Source: Blastococcus sp. CT_GayMR16 (GTDB lineage Bacteria > Actinomycetota > Actinomycetes > Mycobacteriales > Geodermatophilaceae). Taken from it: 64,000 nucleotides of DNA. The DNA is taken from positions 62,001 through 126,000 of the forward strand of contig NZ_SPQK01000002.1 of the NCBI RefSeq assembly GCF_004570875.1, given 5' to 3'. Both the position numbers and the translations under genes were made by a program. This document shows, piece by piece, positions 9,491 through 18,103 of this stretch; the stretch's first letter is position 1; each line of letters starts with the position of its first letter. Under the pieces are notes generated by a model. The model was not told the DNA's origin, made no database searches, and worked only from the letters and a program-made list of their open reading frames with translations.

Positions 9491-9964
9491 TCAGGCTCCT
9501 TGGGTCCAGGTGAAGGCGAGGTCGATGTCGACCCGCGCGAAGTCGGACTTTTCTTCCTCCACGCGCTCCGGTTCGGTGAGCGCGATGACGTCGTGCACCC
9601 GTGCCGGCGCGTAGTTGCCGAACGTCGACAGGTCGACGTCGACGCCCTGCAGCTGCCGGTCCCAGGTGGCCTCCAGCAGGCGGGCGGCGATCTGATCAGC
9701 GGTCAGCCACGCCGTCTCCTGCGGGTCTCCCTGGCCGCCGGGATTCGGTGCGACCCAGCACTCGACGAACACCACGGGATTCCGCATGGGCACTTCCAGG
9801 CCCGGGTCGCCGCCAAGCGCCCCACCGATGCGGATGAATCCGTCCGTGCGCAGCGCCTCGTCCACCGTGTCGGGCAGCTTCGTGTCGACCCGGACGCCGG
9901 ACGCCAGCCGCAGCCACGCCGAGCAGACGAGCAGCGACGTCGGCCGGAACAGCGGCGAGCTCAC
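9491..9964 (-). CDS. Tail terminator protein
   Basis: 157 residues; GTG start overlaps the previous stop. Size, placement between the gp10-like completion protein and the tube gene, and the mixed alpha/beta pattern (FVECWVAPNP; then DLAFTWTQGA at the end) match the siphovirus tail terminator, which caps the tube and joins it to the head. Sequence motifs are weak in this family, so gene order carries the call. Confidence 0.72.
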   Translation of the reverse strand: MSSPLFRPTSLLVCSAWLRLASGVRVDTKLPDTVDEALRTDGFIRIGGALGGDPGLEVPMRNPVVFVECWVAPNPGGQGDPQETAWLTADQIAARLLEATWDRQLQGVDVDLSTFGNYAPARVHDVIALTEPERVEEEKSDFARVDIDLAFTWTQGA

Positions 9965-10269
9965 GACGACCGGTACTTGTAGGCGGCCGGCCGCATGTAG
10001 GGCTTCGCCTTCGACCGGCGAGTGCCCTTCTCCACCCAGTACGGGTAGGCGGCGTGTTCCGGTGAGGACCGCGGGTTGGCGGCCGTCGACTCGATGATCG
10101 CGTGCGAGTCGGAGACCTCGGTGACGCTGATGCCGGAGCTGAGGCCCAGTGTCCGCCCCTTCTCCGCCAGCGTGCGGGCGTCGGAGGCGATCGCCTCCGC
10201 GATGCGGCGCATCGTCGGCTCGGTGTCGACCTGGTCGAGGGCGTCCTCGTGGACTACGACGCGCGCCAT
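9961..10269 (-). CDS. HK97 gp10-like head-tail joining / tail completion protein
   Basis: 102 residues with the typical gp10-like pattern: N-terminal helix with RIAEAIASDARTLAEKG, central beta strands, and the conserved ending YPYWVEKGTRRSKAKPYMRPA. It forms the ring that links head connector and tail. It is separated from the head connector genes by the fiber cluster at 10303-13929, which is unusual. Confidence 0.83.
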   Translation of the reverse strand: MARVVVHEDALDQVDTEPTMRRIAEAIASDARTLAEKGRTLGLSSGISVTEVSDSHAIIESTAANPRSSPEHAAYPYWVEKGTRRSKAKPYMRPAAYKYRSS

Positions 10270-10302
10270 GAGCCCTCCCCGTCCCCGTGGATCGAAGGAG
10301 CG

Positions 10303-11319
10303 TCAGACATTCCGGATACGCGCGGGGACCCAGGAGCCGGACAGCATGATTCGCTCGGAGGCGGGCAGCACAGTCACGGTCATCGTGTCCGAGGTGGAGG
10401 CACCGCCGTTGTCGGTCGCCGTGTACTGGAACGTGAGCGTCGTCCCGGCCAGGGTCAGCGGGGCGGTGAAGGTCGCCGTCGCCGTCGCTGCGCCCGACAG
10501 CGTGACCGAGGGGGAACCCGCTGTCTGCGCCCACGCCCGGGTGACCACGGTCCCGTCGGTGTCGCCGTCGGTGCCGGTCAGGGTGACCGTCGCACCGGGC
10601 TCGACGTTGACCTGGTCGGCACCGGCCGAAGCGGTCGGCGGGGTGTTGCCTGCCGCTCCCTTGATGCTGACCAGGTACGCGGCCCCCGACTCCAGCCCCG
10701 CCGAGGAGTAGGTCACGGTCCGGGTGCCGGTCGCGCCGGCTGTCGGCCGTGACTCGGTGTGCAGCGACAGCGCCGTGGCGGGTGGGTTGGCCCCGGCGAG
10801 GATCTCGTACGCCTCGGTCATGGTGCCCGGGGGGATGGCGGTACGAGCTGCGCCCGACGTGGTGTTCAGCGCGACGTTGGCCAGCAGCAGCGTGTTCGCT
10901 GCCACGGTCGTCGTCTGCGGGATGGGGGTATTCCCCGCCTGCGACGCGACCCAGTTCCCGATCGAGTCCACGGGGGCGGCCAGGTCGGCACCGGTCATGC
11001 GAGAGATGCGCGCCGCTGCCCGGCCGTTGGCCGTCGTGAACGTCCACGACGCCGGCAGCAACCCCAGCGCGGTCGCGTCGGGCACCGGCAGCACGAAGAT
11101 GCGGAGCACGCCGACGGTCTGCGCGGGTGACGCCGGGGACGGGACCGACGTCCAGCCCGAAGGCGTGGACGGCGCGGTCGTGTTCCGGGTGTAGACCTCG
11201 GCGTACAGCAGGTCACCGACGGCGGTGTTCGCGGGCTTGCTCACGACGATGGATGTCGTCGTGGCCGAGACGAACTCGGCGTAGTCGCCTGCCCCGGTGA
11301 GCAGGACGGGTACGGCCAC
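10303..11319 (-). CDS. Virion surface protein with PKD/Ig-like domain
   Basis: 338 residues, GTG start overlapping the stop of the beta-helix gene. The N-terminal 220 residues resemble secreted lectin-like beta domains (GWTSVPSPASPAQT, TYSSAGLESGAAYLVSIKG). Residues about 225-320 form a PKD-like domain: PPTASAGADQVNVEPGATV, then ATDNGGASTSDTMTVTV. Such domains occur in phage tail or head fibers. Located with two other fiber-like genes between head connector genes; it could be a head fiber, a tail fiber or a decoration protein. Confidence 0.7.
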   Translation of the reverse strand: MAVPVLLTGAGDYAEFVSATTTSIVVSKPANTAVGDLLYAEVYTRNTTAPSTPSGWTSVPSPASPAQTVGVLRIFVLPVPDATALGLLPASWTFTTANGRAAARISRMTGADLAAPVDSIGNWVASQAGNTPIPQTTTVAANTLLLANVALNTTSGAARTAIPPGTMTEAYEILAGANPPATALSLHTESRPTAGATGTRTVTYSSAGLESGAAYLVSIKGAAGNTPPTASAGADQVNVEPGATVTLTGTDGDTDGTVVTRAWAQTAGSPSVTLSGAATATATFTAPLTLAGTTLTFQYTATDNGGASTSDTMTVTVLPASERIMLSGSWVPARIRNV

Positions 11320-12548
11320 TAGAGCGCCACCATCGAGTCGTCCACCGAGATCGACCCGGCACCGGAGTACCGGGGCAGGCCGTCGGACCCCGGCCAGTTG
11401 ATACCGCGCATCGTGTTGCGCACCCGAGCGGTCGCGCCCGATGCGCAGTAGACGGTGGGCACGGTCTGGCGACGGGTGCTGCTGCCCGCGTCGGTCCACA
11501 GCCCGTCGATGAGCACCCGGGAGGTGCCGGCGACGTGGATGACCCCGGCGTCGTCCCGGCCGGTCGCCGACGGGTCGGCCATTGCGTAGGACGCCCAGCA
11601 GTCCCGCAGGGTGACGCCGTTCGCGCCCTCGATCCGGAACGCGGCGCCCGCCGAAGGGAGCCCGGAGTTCCGGCCCTCGGAGCGGACCCCATTGAAGACG
11701 AGCTGGCCGACGTTGCTGCCGGTCACGTGCACGCCGGTCCCCGGGTCGCCGGTGATGTAGATGGGCCCGACGTAGGTCTTCGAAAGGCTGGCGGCCTCGA
11801 ACAGGTACTCGGTGGCCCGCTGCCCGTAGGTGGTCGGGCCGAAGTAGCTCATGTCGTACATGAGCCCGTCGGGCCACAGGATGTTGTCCGACCCGGAGAT
11901 CCGGACCGGGTCCTCCATGAAGTTGTTGACGTGGCCGCCGCCGTTGGTGAAGCAGCCGAGCATCGGCAGCCGGATCAGCCACTTGAAGTTGTCGAACGAG
12001 CAGTTCTCGATGTGCGAGTAGGCGAGGATGCCCTGCGACCCGTTGGACGCCTGCTCCTGGAAGATCCCGGCCGTGTTGACGTTGGCCTCGAAGTCGATGT
12101 CCCGGAGGACGACGCCCTGGGTGCGGGCGCCGGCGCCGGGCTTCAGCGCGAAGACGCCGTTCGTGCCCCGGACCTGCATCTTCGACCCGTAGCCGAACTC
12201 GCTCTCGGTGCCGGTGCCGAGCAGCTTGAAGCCGTCGTAGAGCTGGAACGGCGTGGCGCCGGCGTCGTAGACGTCGGTGGTCGGCACGTAGAGGATCGCG
12301 GGCTTGAAGGTCTGCGCCGCCCCGTAGGTCATCGCCGCCCGAAGCTTGTCCGCCGGCGTGGCCCCGGCGAACGACGAGAGCAGCACTGTGTTCGGCCAGG
12401 CCGAGGCGACCGTCTCCGGGACGGGCAGGTTTCGGCTCCACTGACGCAGGGTCTCGGTGTAGTCGGCGACCTCGGAGTGAAGCGCCGCGTGCCCGGCCTG
12501 GCCGTCGACGATCGTGGTGTCGGAGAGCGGGACGCTCAGGTCGGCCAT
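11319..12548 (-). CDS. Right-handed beta-helix tailspike-like protein
   Basis: 409 residues. From about residue 85 onward the sequence has the ladder of short hydrophobic strands with stacked Asn/Gly typical of pectate-lyase-like beta helices (GVVLRDIDFEANVNTAG, YSHIENCSFDNFK, GVTLRDCWASY, RVLIDGLWTDAG). Many phage spikes of this fold bind or cut surface polysaccharide. A catalytic pair cannot be assigned by eye. The N-terminal 80 residues, with LHSEVADYTETLRQW, are likely the attachment part. Confidence 0.78.
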   Translation of the reverse strand: MADLSVPLSDTTIVDGQAGHAALHSEVADYTETLRQWSRNLPVPETVASAWPNTVLLSSFAGATPADKLRAAMTYGAAQTFKPAILYVPTTDVYDAGATPFQLYDGFKLLGTGTESEFGYGSKMQVRGTNGVFALKPGAGARTQGVVLRDIDFEANVNTAGIFQEQASNGSQGILAYSHIENCSFDNFKWLIRLPMLGCFTNGGGHVNNFMEDPVRISGSDNILWPDGLMYDMSYFGPTTYGQRATEYLFEAASLSKTYVGPIYITGDPGTGVHVTGSNVGQLVFNGVRSEGRNSGLPSAGAAFRIEGANGVTLRDCWASYAMADPSATGRDDAGVIHVAGTSRVLIDGLWTDAGSSTRRQTVPTVYCASGATARVRNTMRGINWPGSDGLPRYSGAGSISVDDSMVAL

Positions 12549-12670
12549 CAGACCGTCGTCGTCACGGTCGAGGCCACGACGTTGCTGCCGCCGCCGACTG
12601 CCGGTGACACCGGACGGTCTGGACGTCCCTTCGCCTTCAGGGCCAGGCCGATCAGCACGAAGACGGCCAT
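12548..12670 (-). CDS. Small hydrophobic protein in fiber cluster
   Basis: 40 residues, MAVFVLIGLALKAKG followed by a Pro/Gly/Val/Thr-rich tail. Both ends overlap neighbouring genes by ATGA-type junctions, which supports translation even though it is tiny. The hydrophobic N-terminus could be a membrane anchor or an assembly peptide. No function recognised. Confidence 0.6.
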   Translation of the reverse strand: MAVFVLIGLALKAKGRPDRPVSPAVGGGSNVVASTVTTTV

Positions 12671-13929
12671 CAGACGCCCACCACGAGATCCTTCGAGTAG
12701 GCGCCGTTGACAGCGGGGCTGGTGGCCGCCGCCGGGTCGGAGGAGCCGACGACCGTCTTCGTCCAGATCACCTTGATGTCGGTGCGCGAGGTCGGTCGGT
12801 TCGGCCAGGTCCCGGCCGGGTCGTTCTGGTCCACGTAGAGCGTCGACCCGGCGGGAAGGTCGGCGATCGGCGGCGTGTAGTTGCCCGCCTTCGCCTGCTG
12901 CGCGCCGGTGCCGATGGTGCGGATCGAGGCGGTGCCGGCGGCCTGGTCGGCGGTGACCCTGGCGTCCCCGGTCTGCACCGCGTTGACGATGCGGCTGTCG
13001 TTGCCCTGCGCCGCGGTGCCGGACGTCGTGCCGTAGGTGACCGCCAGGGTCCGGTCGACCGACAGATCGCCGCCGCCGGACAGGCCGGTGCCCGACACGA
13101 CCTGCCGGGTCGGCAGGACCGCCGTGGACGCGATGGTGATCGTGTCCCCGGCGTCGTTGACCGTGATCGTGACGCCGGCGCCGGCGACCAGCGCGCCGCC
13201 GATCGTGTCCCGGACGATTTCCGGGTCGGTGGTCCCGCCCCCGCCGCCGGAGGAGTTGATCGTGAACGTGTTGGCCACGTCGTCGTACGTGGTGGTGACG
13301 TTCGTGCCTGCCACGATCAGCGCCGCGACGATGTCCTGCACCGTCTCGGTCAGGTCCGAGATCGTGGCCGCTGCCTGGGTGCCGGTGTGGTTGGCCCGGG
13401 CCTTCGCCGCGGTGTCGGCCACCGCCTGCGCCGTGGATACCGGCTTGCTCGCGTCGGAGGTGTTGTCGACGCTGCCGAGTCCGACGTGGGCCTTCGTGAT
13501 GCCGGTGGGCGTGCCGGTGAAGGCCGGGCTGGCCAGCGGTGCCTTCAGGTTCAGCGCCGCCTGCTGCGCCGTCGACACCGGCTTCGCGGCGTCGGACGTG
13601 TTGTCGACCTGGTCGAGGCCGATCGTGGCGCGCGCGCCGAGAGCAGCGGTCGCGGCCAGCAGCGCCCGGCCCACCGAACCGGAGTCCGAGATGTCGACCG
13701 CGAGGTGAGTGTGCGGGCCCGGCGGGAACTGCTCGACGGCGGCGTGGACCAGCGAGTTGATGTCGTTGATCAGGTCCGCGAGCTGGCTGTCGAGGACCTC
13801 GGCGGGGGCGACCGGCTCGCCGATGAGGATCCCGAGCTCCGCGAGCAGCTCCATCTCCGCCCGCGTCACGTTGTACTGGACACCCGGGTTCAGGGTCGTC
13901 GACACGACGTAGAACTCGTCGACTGCCAT
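12670..13929 (-). CDS. Fiber protein with tail-fiber repeats
   Basis: 419 residues. Two copies of the tail-fiber unit appear around residues 103-128 and 148-170: GLDQVDNTSDAAKPVSTAQQ and GLGSVDNTSDASKPVSTAQ. Short N-terminal head (1-70, with a HAAVEQFPPGPHTHLAVDIS stretch and a PPGPHTH metal-binding-like motif), followed by triple-strand-type repeats with GTGLSGGGDL. The start overlaps the upstream head-closure gene. Receptor binding or head fiber are both possible; collar-like position makes head fiber worth considering. Confidence 0.78.
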   Translation of the reverse strand: MAVDEFYVVSTTLNPGVQYNVTRAEMELLAELGILIGEPVAPAEVLDSQLADLINDINSLVHAAVEQFPPGPHTHLAVDISDSGSVGRALLAATAALGARATIGLDQVDNTSDAAKPVSTAQQAALNLKAPLASPAFTGTPTGITKAHVGLGSVDNTSDASKPVSTAQAVADTAAKARANHTGTQAAATISDLTETVQDIVAALIVAGTNVTTTYDDVANTFTINSSGGGGGTTDPEIVRDTIGGALVAGAGVTITVNDAGDTITIASTAVLPTRQVVSGTGLSGGGDLSVDRTLAVTYGTTSGTAAQGNDSRIVNAVQTGDARVTADQAAGTASIRTIGTGAQQAKAGNYTPPIADLPAGSTLYVDQNDPAGTWPNRPTSRTDIKVIWTKTVVGSSDPAAATSPAVNGAYSKDLVVGV

Positions 13930-14327
13930 CAGCTCGACTTCCTCAGCTGCGCCTGGAGCGCCTCAGCCCACGGCCCGGGCTCTCCGTCGACCTGATAGAC
14001 GGGCCCGGACAGCTTCAGCGCCCCGTCGACCGTCTCCTCCGAGGTGATCGGCCACATGACGACATCGGCCGCGTCGAGACCCCCGACGGCCGCCACACCG
14101 GCGGGCGGGGCGAGCAGCGTCATGCCGGTCGTCATCGGCGCCGACCGGTCCTCGGGCTCGTCGTTGTCCAGCGACCGCGCCGTCGACGGTGTCACCAGGC
14201 ACCAGCGCACCTTGGCGTCGACGACGTCGACGACCTGGGCGCCGATCGGGGTGCGGACGGGCTGCCCGTCGCCGTCGACGCGCGGGATCCGCTTCCGCAG
14301 CCCGATCGTGTGGTTACCGAGCTTCAC
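13929..14327 (-). CDS. Head closure (stopper)-like protein
   Basis: 132 residues; GTG start overlaps the previous stop. Gene order right after the gp6-like connector, size and beta-rich composition (KVRWCLVTPSTARS, LKLSGPVYQVDGEPG) fit the stopper that closes the connector after DNA packaging. Similarity to known stoppers cannot be proven by eye. Confidence 0.65.
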   Translation of the reverse strand: MKLGNHTIGLRKRIPRVDGDGQPVRTPIGAQVVDVVDAKVRWCLVTPSTARSLDNDEPEDRSAPMTTGMTLLAPPAGVAAVGGLDAADVVMWPITSEETVDGALKLSGPVYQVDGEPGPWAEALQAQLRKSS

Positions 14328-14737
14328 GCGACGCACCAGACCTGGCGGACCGGGTCCCAGTACTTCGCCGGCAGCGCAGGGTCCGGCCAGGGCTGCGCCG
14401 GCGGGAACGAGCCCCGCGGGCCGCCGGTGGCCGCCCGGTAGGTGGCCCTGACCCCTGCTCGGATGGCATCCCGGCGCCGAGCCTGCGGCCAGGTCGCCGA
14501 CGTCGGTCCGGAGGTCCGGGAAGCCAGTGACGTCGGGTTCTCCGCCACCAGGGCGACGAGCTCGAGCGCCGGCGACCAGAGGGCGTGCGTGTCGAGCAGC
14601 GGGTCCGGGAGCTCCGTGAGCCCGGAGTCCTCGCGGAGCCACCCGGCGACCAGCCGCATGGTGACGGCCAGCTGGTCGTCGGAGAAGTCCTCCTGAGGGA
14701 CGAGGTCCCGGACGTCCTTCGCGGTGAGCAGTGACAT
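14324..14737 (-). CDS. HK97 gp6-like head-tail connector
   Basis: 137 residues, all-helical N-terminal half typical of the gp6-like connector (LLTAKDVRDLVPQEDFSDDQ; LAVTMRLVAGWLREDSGL), followed by a Pro-rich tail. It forms the ring under the portal. A gap of 24 bases before it contains a GGGAGGAGGTCC ribosome-binding site. Confidence 0.78.
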   Translation of the reverse strand: MSLLTAKDVRDLVPQEDFSDDQLAVTMRLVAGWLREDSGLTELPDPLLDTHALWSPALELVALVAENPTSLASRTSGPTSATWPQARRRDAIRAGVRATYRAATGGPRGSFPPAQPWPDPALPAKYWDPVRQVWCVA

Positions 14738-14761
14738 CCGGGACCTCCTCCCGTCAGGCGG

Positions 14762-15358
14762 TCAGGCGCCGGCGCCGGGCTGGCCGCCCGGGTCGCCCGC
14801 CGGCCGCTGGTAGGACGCCATGAACTCGTCGTCCTTCAGCTCCTTGACCGTGATGGCCTCGGCCTGTTCCTCGGTCAGGTCACCCAGACCGCGGAACTGC
14901 AGCCAGATGGCCTTGTTCGCCGTCTGCGGCGGCCGCTCAGGCTCGGACTCCGAGTCGGCGACGACCCCCGTCGACGACAGCTCGTCCGCCCCCGCCGCGG
15001 CCGCATCCCGGTCCAGCGGGGTCGGCTGCGCGCCGGCGGGTGACGACGGGGCGGTCGCGGCGAGAGCATCCGCGAGGGCCGCCCGCTGCTCGTCGTCGAG
15101 GCTGGCGACGGCGGCCACCAGGTCGACCTCGCCGATCTCGCCGTCGAGGATCTCGTCGTCACCGACCAGGGCGCCGTCCAGTGGCGGCTTCACGTCGGCG
15201 GCCTCGTCGTCGTCGAAGAAGACGTCGAACCGCTCGCCGCGGGCGAGCTCGTCGCCGTCGATCGAGATCGTCTCGCCGCGCAGCGCCGTGCGGTAGACAC
15301 CGTCTGAGTCGAGGTAGGTGAACACCGCGTGCTTGACCACGCGCTCCACGGCGGCCAT
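14762..15358 (-). CDS. Head-region protein of unknown function, acidic
   Basis: 198 residues, start overlapping the capsid gene stop. The N-terminal part (1-60) is a compact beta domain (AVFTYLDSDGVYRTALRGE); the centre is acidic and Ala-rich, probably disordered; the C-terminus (around 145-190) has a small helical domain with LWLQ-like residues and LTEEQAEAITVKELKDD. Located where actinophages often carry a head fiber or capsid accessory gene. No firm function. Confidence 0.65.
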   Translation of the reverse strand: MAAVERVVKHAVFTYLDSDGVYRTALRGETISIDGDELARGERFDVFFDDDEAADVKPPLDGALVGDDEILDGEIGEVDLVAAVASLDDEQRAALADALAATAPSSPAGAQPTPLDRDAAAAGADELSSTGVVADSESEPERPPQTANKAIWLQFRGLGDLTEEQAEAITVKELKDDEFMASYQRPAGDPGGQPGAGA

Positions 15359-16260
15359 CAGCCGGCCAGCCCGGTGAACTTCTTGATCGAGTACGGGTTG
15401 GTCACGCCCATGATCGGCATGACCGACGACTGCACCCACTGGCGCTTCGTCTTCGGCTCCCGCCACGTCTCCGTGGCGAGGCCCTGCTCGTAGTCGAGGA
15501 AGCCGACCTGGCCCCGGGCGACGGCGTAGGCCGTGCCCGCTGGCACCCGGTTGGAGGCGAACAGCTCGATGCTGTTGGAGCGCAGCAGCTCCCCGAGGTT
15601 CGCGCCGTAGACCGTGACGAGCGCCGCGTACTGCGTCGGGTTGACGAGCCACAGGTCGTAGACGACGCCGAGCTCGTCGACGTCGGCAGCCAGCTGGGCC
15701 TTGGCGAAGTCCGCCGCCGGCCACAGGCTGTTGTTCGACTGCGACGAGCCGCCGGTCACGACGGCGCCCCAGTTCACGCCGGTGATGACCCCGGCGCCGC
15801 CGAGCGCGGCGATCGCCGCCTCGAGCGTGATGATCGCCCGGGTATTGACCTTCCGGACGATGGTGTTCGCCAGGGCGGTGGTCTGGTTGTCGAAGTACAC
15901 CTTGTCGTTGCGCCGGACCGCCTCGTCGGAGATCCAGAACTTGCCACCCCAGTCCTCGGACAGGGCCACCTGGGGCGCGGTCCGGGGGGCCCCGACGATC
16001 GGGTACTCGTCGCCGGGCATCCGGCGTTCGACGTCCCGGCTGGTGTAGAGCTGGTTCGACGTGGCCTGGTCGAAGATCACGGCGCCGGAGGCGACGGTGG
16101 TCCCGGACGAGGCGAAGATCCGGTCGACGATGAACTTCTGCAGCGTGAGGTCCGCGATCCGCTTCGTGATGCGGCCCGGCTGCTTCAGCGCGGTGTCGAC
16201 CGTCAGGGTGTTGCCGGTGAGAACCGGCGCCCCGAGGGGGTAGGACACGGGTGCGGTCAT
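15358..16260 (-). CDS. Major capsid protein
   Basis: 300 residues, between the decoration gene and head connectors. Features of HK97-type capsids include a long E-loop/spine-like first half (SRDVERRMPGDEYPIVG, LSEDWGGKFWISDEAVRRND) and the C-terminal ending MPIMGVTNPYSIKKFTGL. No separate prohead scaffold gene is present; the scaffold function is probably the C-terminal part of the upstream protease. Size is normal for actinophage capsids lacking an N-terminal delta domain. Confidence 0.88.
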   Translation of the reverse strand: MTAPVSYPLGAPVLTGNTLTVDTALKQPGRITKRIADLTLQKFIVDRIFASSGTTVASGAVIFDQATSNQLYTSRDVERRMPGDEYPIVGAPRTAPQVALSEDWGGKFWISDEAVRRNDKVYFDNQTTALANTIVRKVNTRAIITLEAAIAALGGAGVITGVNWGAVVTGGSSQSNNSLWPAADFAKAQLAADVDELGVVYDLWLVNPTQYAALVTVYGANLGELLRSNSIELFASNRVPAGTAYAVARGQVGFLDYEQGLATETWREPKTKRQWVQSSVMPIMGVTNPYSIKKFTGLAG

Positions 16261-16279
16261 GGTCTGGGCTCCTCGGGGC

Positions 16280-16666
16280 TCAGTAGAGGGAGATCTCGGC
16301 GTCCGCGCCGCTGGTGGCGGCGGTGACGGCGAAGCCGACGGCGACGCCGCTGGCCTTGACGATGGCTCGACCCGACGCGTCGGACTCGACGTCCTGACCG
16401 GCGGCCAGGTTCGCGGCGCAGTTGACGTAGGTGACCCGCGAGTTGCCTCGCATCACGCCGACCTTGCCGCCGGACGCGGCGTCGTACTTCGAGACGCCGA
16501 ACGCCTTCGCGCCGGCCCCGGTGTGGGCGACGGTGATGTTGCCGCCGTTGTCCGCGGTCTGCCGGTTGCCGGTGATGGAAACGAACCGCTTGCCGGTGAC
16601 GGCAGCCGAGGCGTGGCAGGTGAGGTCGACCCCCGGCTCGTAGACGCCGACGTTCTCGTTGGCCAT
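16280..16666 (-). CDS. Capsid decoration / cement protein (DUF2190-like)
   Basis: 128 residues of Gly/Ala/Val-rich beta structure without charged clusters, encoded between the protease-scaffold and capsid genes. This position and pattern (CHASAAVTGKRFVSITG, GFAVTAATSGADAEISLY at the end) match capsid cement proteins that stabilise the expanded shell. Confidence 0.78.
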   Translation of the reverse strand: MANENVGVYEPGVDLTCHASAAVTGKRFVSITGNRQTADNGGNITVAHTGAGAKAFGVSKYDAASGGKVGVMRGNSRVTYVNCAANLAAGQDVESDASGRAIVKASGVAVGFAVTAATSGADAEISLY

Positions 16667-16669
16667 GGG

Positions 16670-18103
16670 TCAGCCCTCCCGGCTGGTCGTGGTGGAGACG
16701 GCACCGAACCAGCCCAGGTCCTCCTGGGCGGCCGGCTGCTGGTCGTGGCCGAGCTCGGCCACCGGCACCAGGCCCTTGGCCAGGCTGGCGAGCTGCTGCT
16801 CGGCGACCTCGCCCTCGACCTGGAGCTTGTTCAGCCAAGCCGCCTTGGCGGCCGGCGTGGTGCGCCCCTCGCTGATGGCCGCGTTGACCATCTGCTCGCG
16901 GCGCTCCGCCTGCTGCTGCTCCCGCGCCGCGCGCCCCGAGGCCGCGTCGGTGCGCAGCTGCTCGAGCACACCGGAGTCGATGGCGACGGCGCCCTCGGGG
17001 AGCGCCGCGTTCGGCTCCTTGGCGGAGTCCTTCTTGATCTCTGCCACCGTGCTGACGATCTGGTCCTCGCTGGCATCCGCCGCGAGTCCGAGCGTCGTCC
17101 GCATGGTGGCGAGCTGCTCGTCCGTGAAAGGCACGGGCGTGCTCCTCTCCTTGTGCGTTGACCCGCTCGCGGACGCGGCGGGGGTCTGGGGGGAGGCGGC
17201 GTAGGACATCCGCTTCCCGTCGGGTGCCACGTGGAGGAGCCCCTCGGAGCTCATCTCGCGGCGGGCACCGGTCAGAGCGGTCACGAGCCGCCCCTGCACG
17301 ACGAGGTCGGCGCCACCCGGCAGTCGCGGAGGAGGAGCCTCGGCGCGGCCGGCGTAGGCGAACAGCTTGCGTACCGTCTCGGTGTGCCGGTCGGCAGACG
17401 CCAGCTGGTCCCACATGTCCCAGAAGCTCGGCGTCGAGCTGCCGGGGACGACCTGCTCGCCGGATGCTCGGCCGTTGTCCTCGGCCGTGGCGATGCGGTC
17501 GGCCAGCTTCGCGGCCACGGCTTCCTCGCCCGTGTACCAGGTCTCTTCGACCATGACCCCGCGCCATTCCGCTGAGGTCCCGCCGGCCTTCGCCGCGTAC
17601 GCAGAGGCGTACGCGTTGCTCGTCGAGTCGAGCATCTCGGCGGCCTTGCGCATCTCCGACGCCGGGCCGAACGCGTAGCCCGAAGCGTCGTGGATCATCA
17701 TCTGCGAGCCGATGCCCATCACGACCTCGTCGCCGGCCATCGCGATCACCGAGGCCGCGGAGGCGGCCATCCCATCGACCCAGACCGTGACCTCGGCCCG
17801 GTGCTGGCGGAGCACGTTGGCGATCGCGACGCCGTCCATGGCGTTGCCGCCGGGGCTGTTCAGGTGCAGGTCGATGTGGTCGACGTCCAGCGCAGCCACG
17901 TCGCGAACGAAGCTCGTGGCCGTGGTGCCTGACCAGCCACCGATCGCGTCGAAGATGTAGACGTCGGCGGTCTTCCGCTCGCTGTTCTCGCCCCCGGACT
18001 GGTCACCGACGACCTCTGCGCGGGCTGGGCCGATGTGGAACCACTCGCGGGGCTGCTCGACCGGCAGGTCCGCCAGGGCGGGCATTCGGGGATCACGGGT
18101 CAC
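16670..18103 (-). CDS. ClpP-type prohead protease with C-terminal scaffold region
   Basis: 477 residues. Residues about 45-205 are a ClpP/S14 fold: NSPGGNAMDG oxyanion loop (82-91), nucleophile Ser115 in GMAASAAS, His138 in MMIHDASG, with an acidic partner near 187. The rest, especially 330-450, is helical and Gln/Glu/Arg-rich (REQQQAERREQM), as in scaffold domains. Fusion of protease and scaffold explains the lack of a separate scaffold gene. It is expected to act inside the prohead and to remove itself by autoproteolysis. Confidence 0.9.
   Translation of the reverse strand: MTRDPRMPALADLPVEQPREWFHIGPARAEVVGDQSGGENSERKTADVYIFDAIGGWSGTTATSFVRDVAALDVDHIDLHLNSPGGNAMDGVAIANVLRQHRAEVTVWVDGMAASAASVIAMAGDEVVMGIGSQMMIHDASGYAFGPASEMRKAAEMLDSTSNAYASAYAAKAGGTSAEWRGVMVEETWYTGEEAVAAKLADRIATAEDNGRASGEQVVPGSSTPSFWDMWDQLASADRHTETVRKLFAYAGRAEAPPPRLPGGADLVVQGRLVTALTGARREMSSEGLLHVAPDGKRMSYAASPQTPAASASGSTHKERSTPVPFTDEQLATMRTTLGLAADASEDQIVSTVAEIKKDSAKEPNAALPEGAVAIDSGVLEQLRTDAASGRAAREQQQAERREQMVNAAISEGRTTPAAKAAWLNKLQVEGEVAEQQLASLAKGLVPVAELGHDQQPAAQEDLGWFGAVSTTTSREG

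Noticed and set aside
10303-12441. A single 712-codon minus frame spanning fiber genes
   Set aside because: Only the 338 C-terminal codons, after the GTG at 11319, look like protein; the upstream part is the wrong frame of the beta-helix gene.
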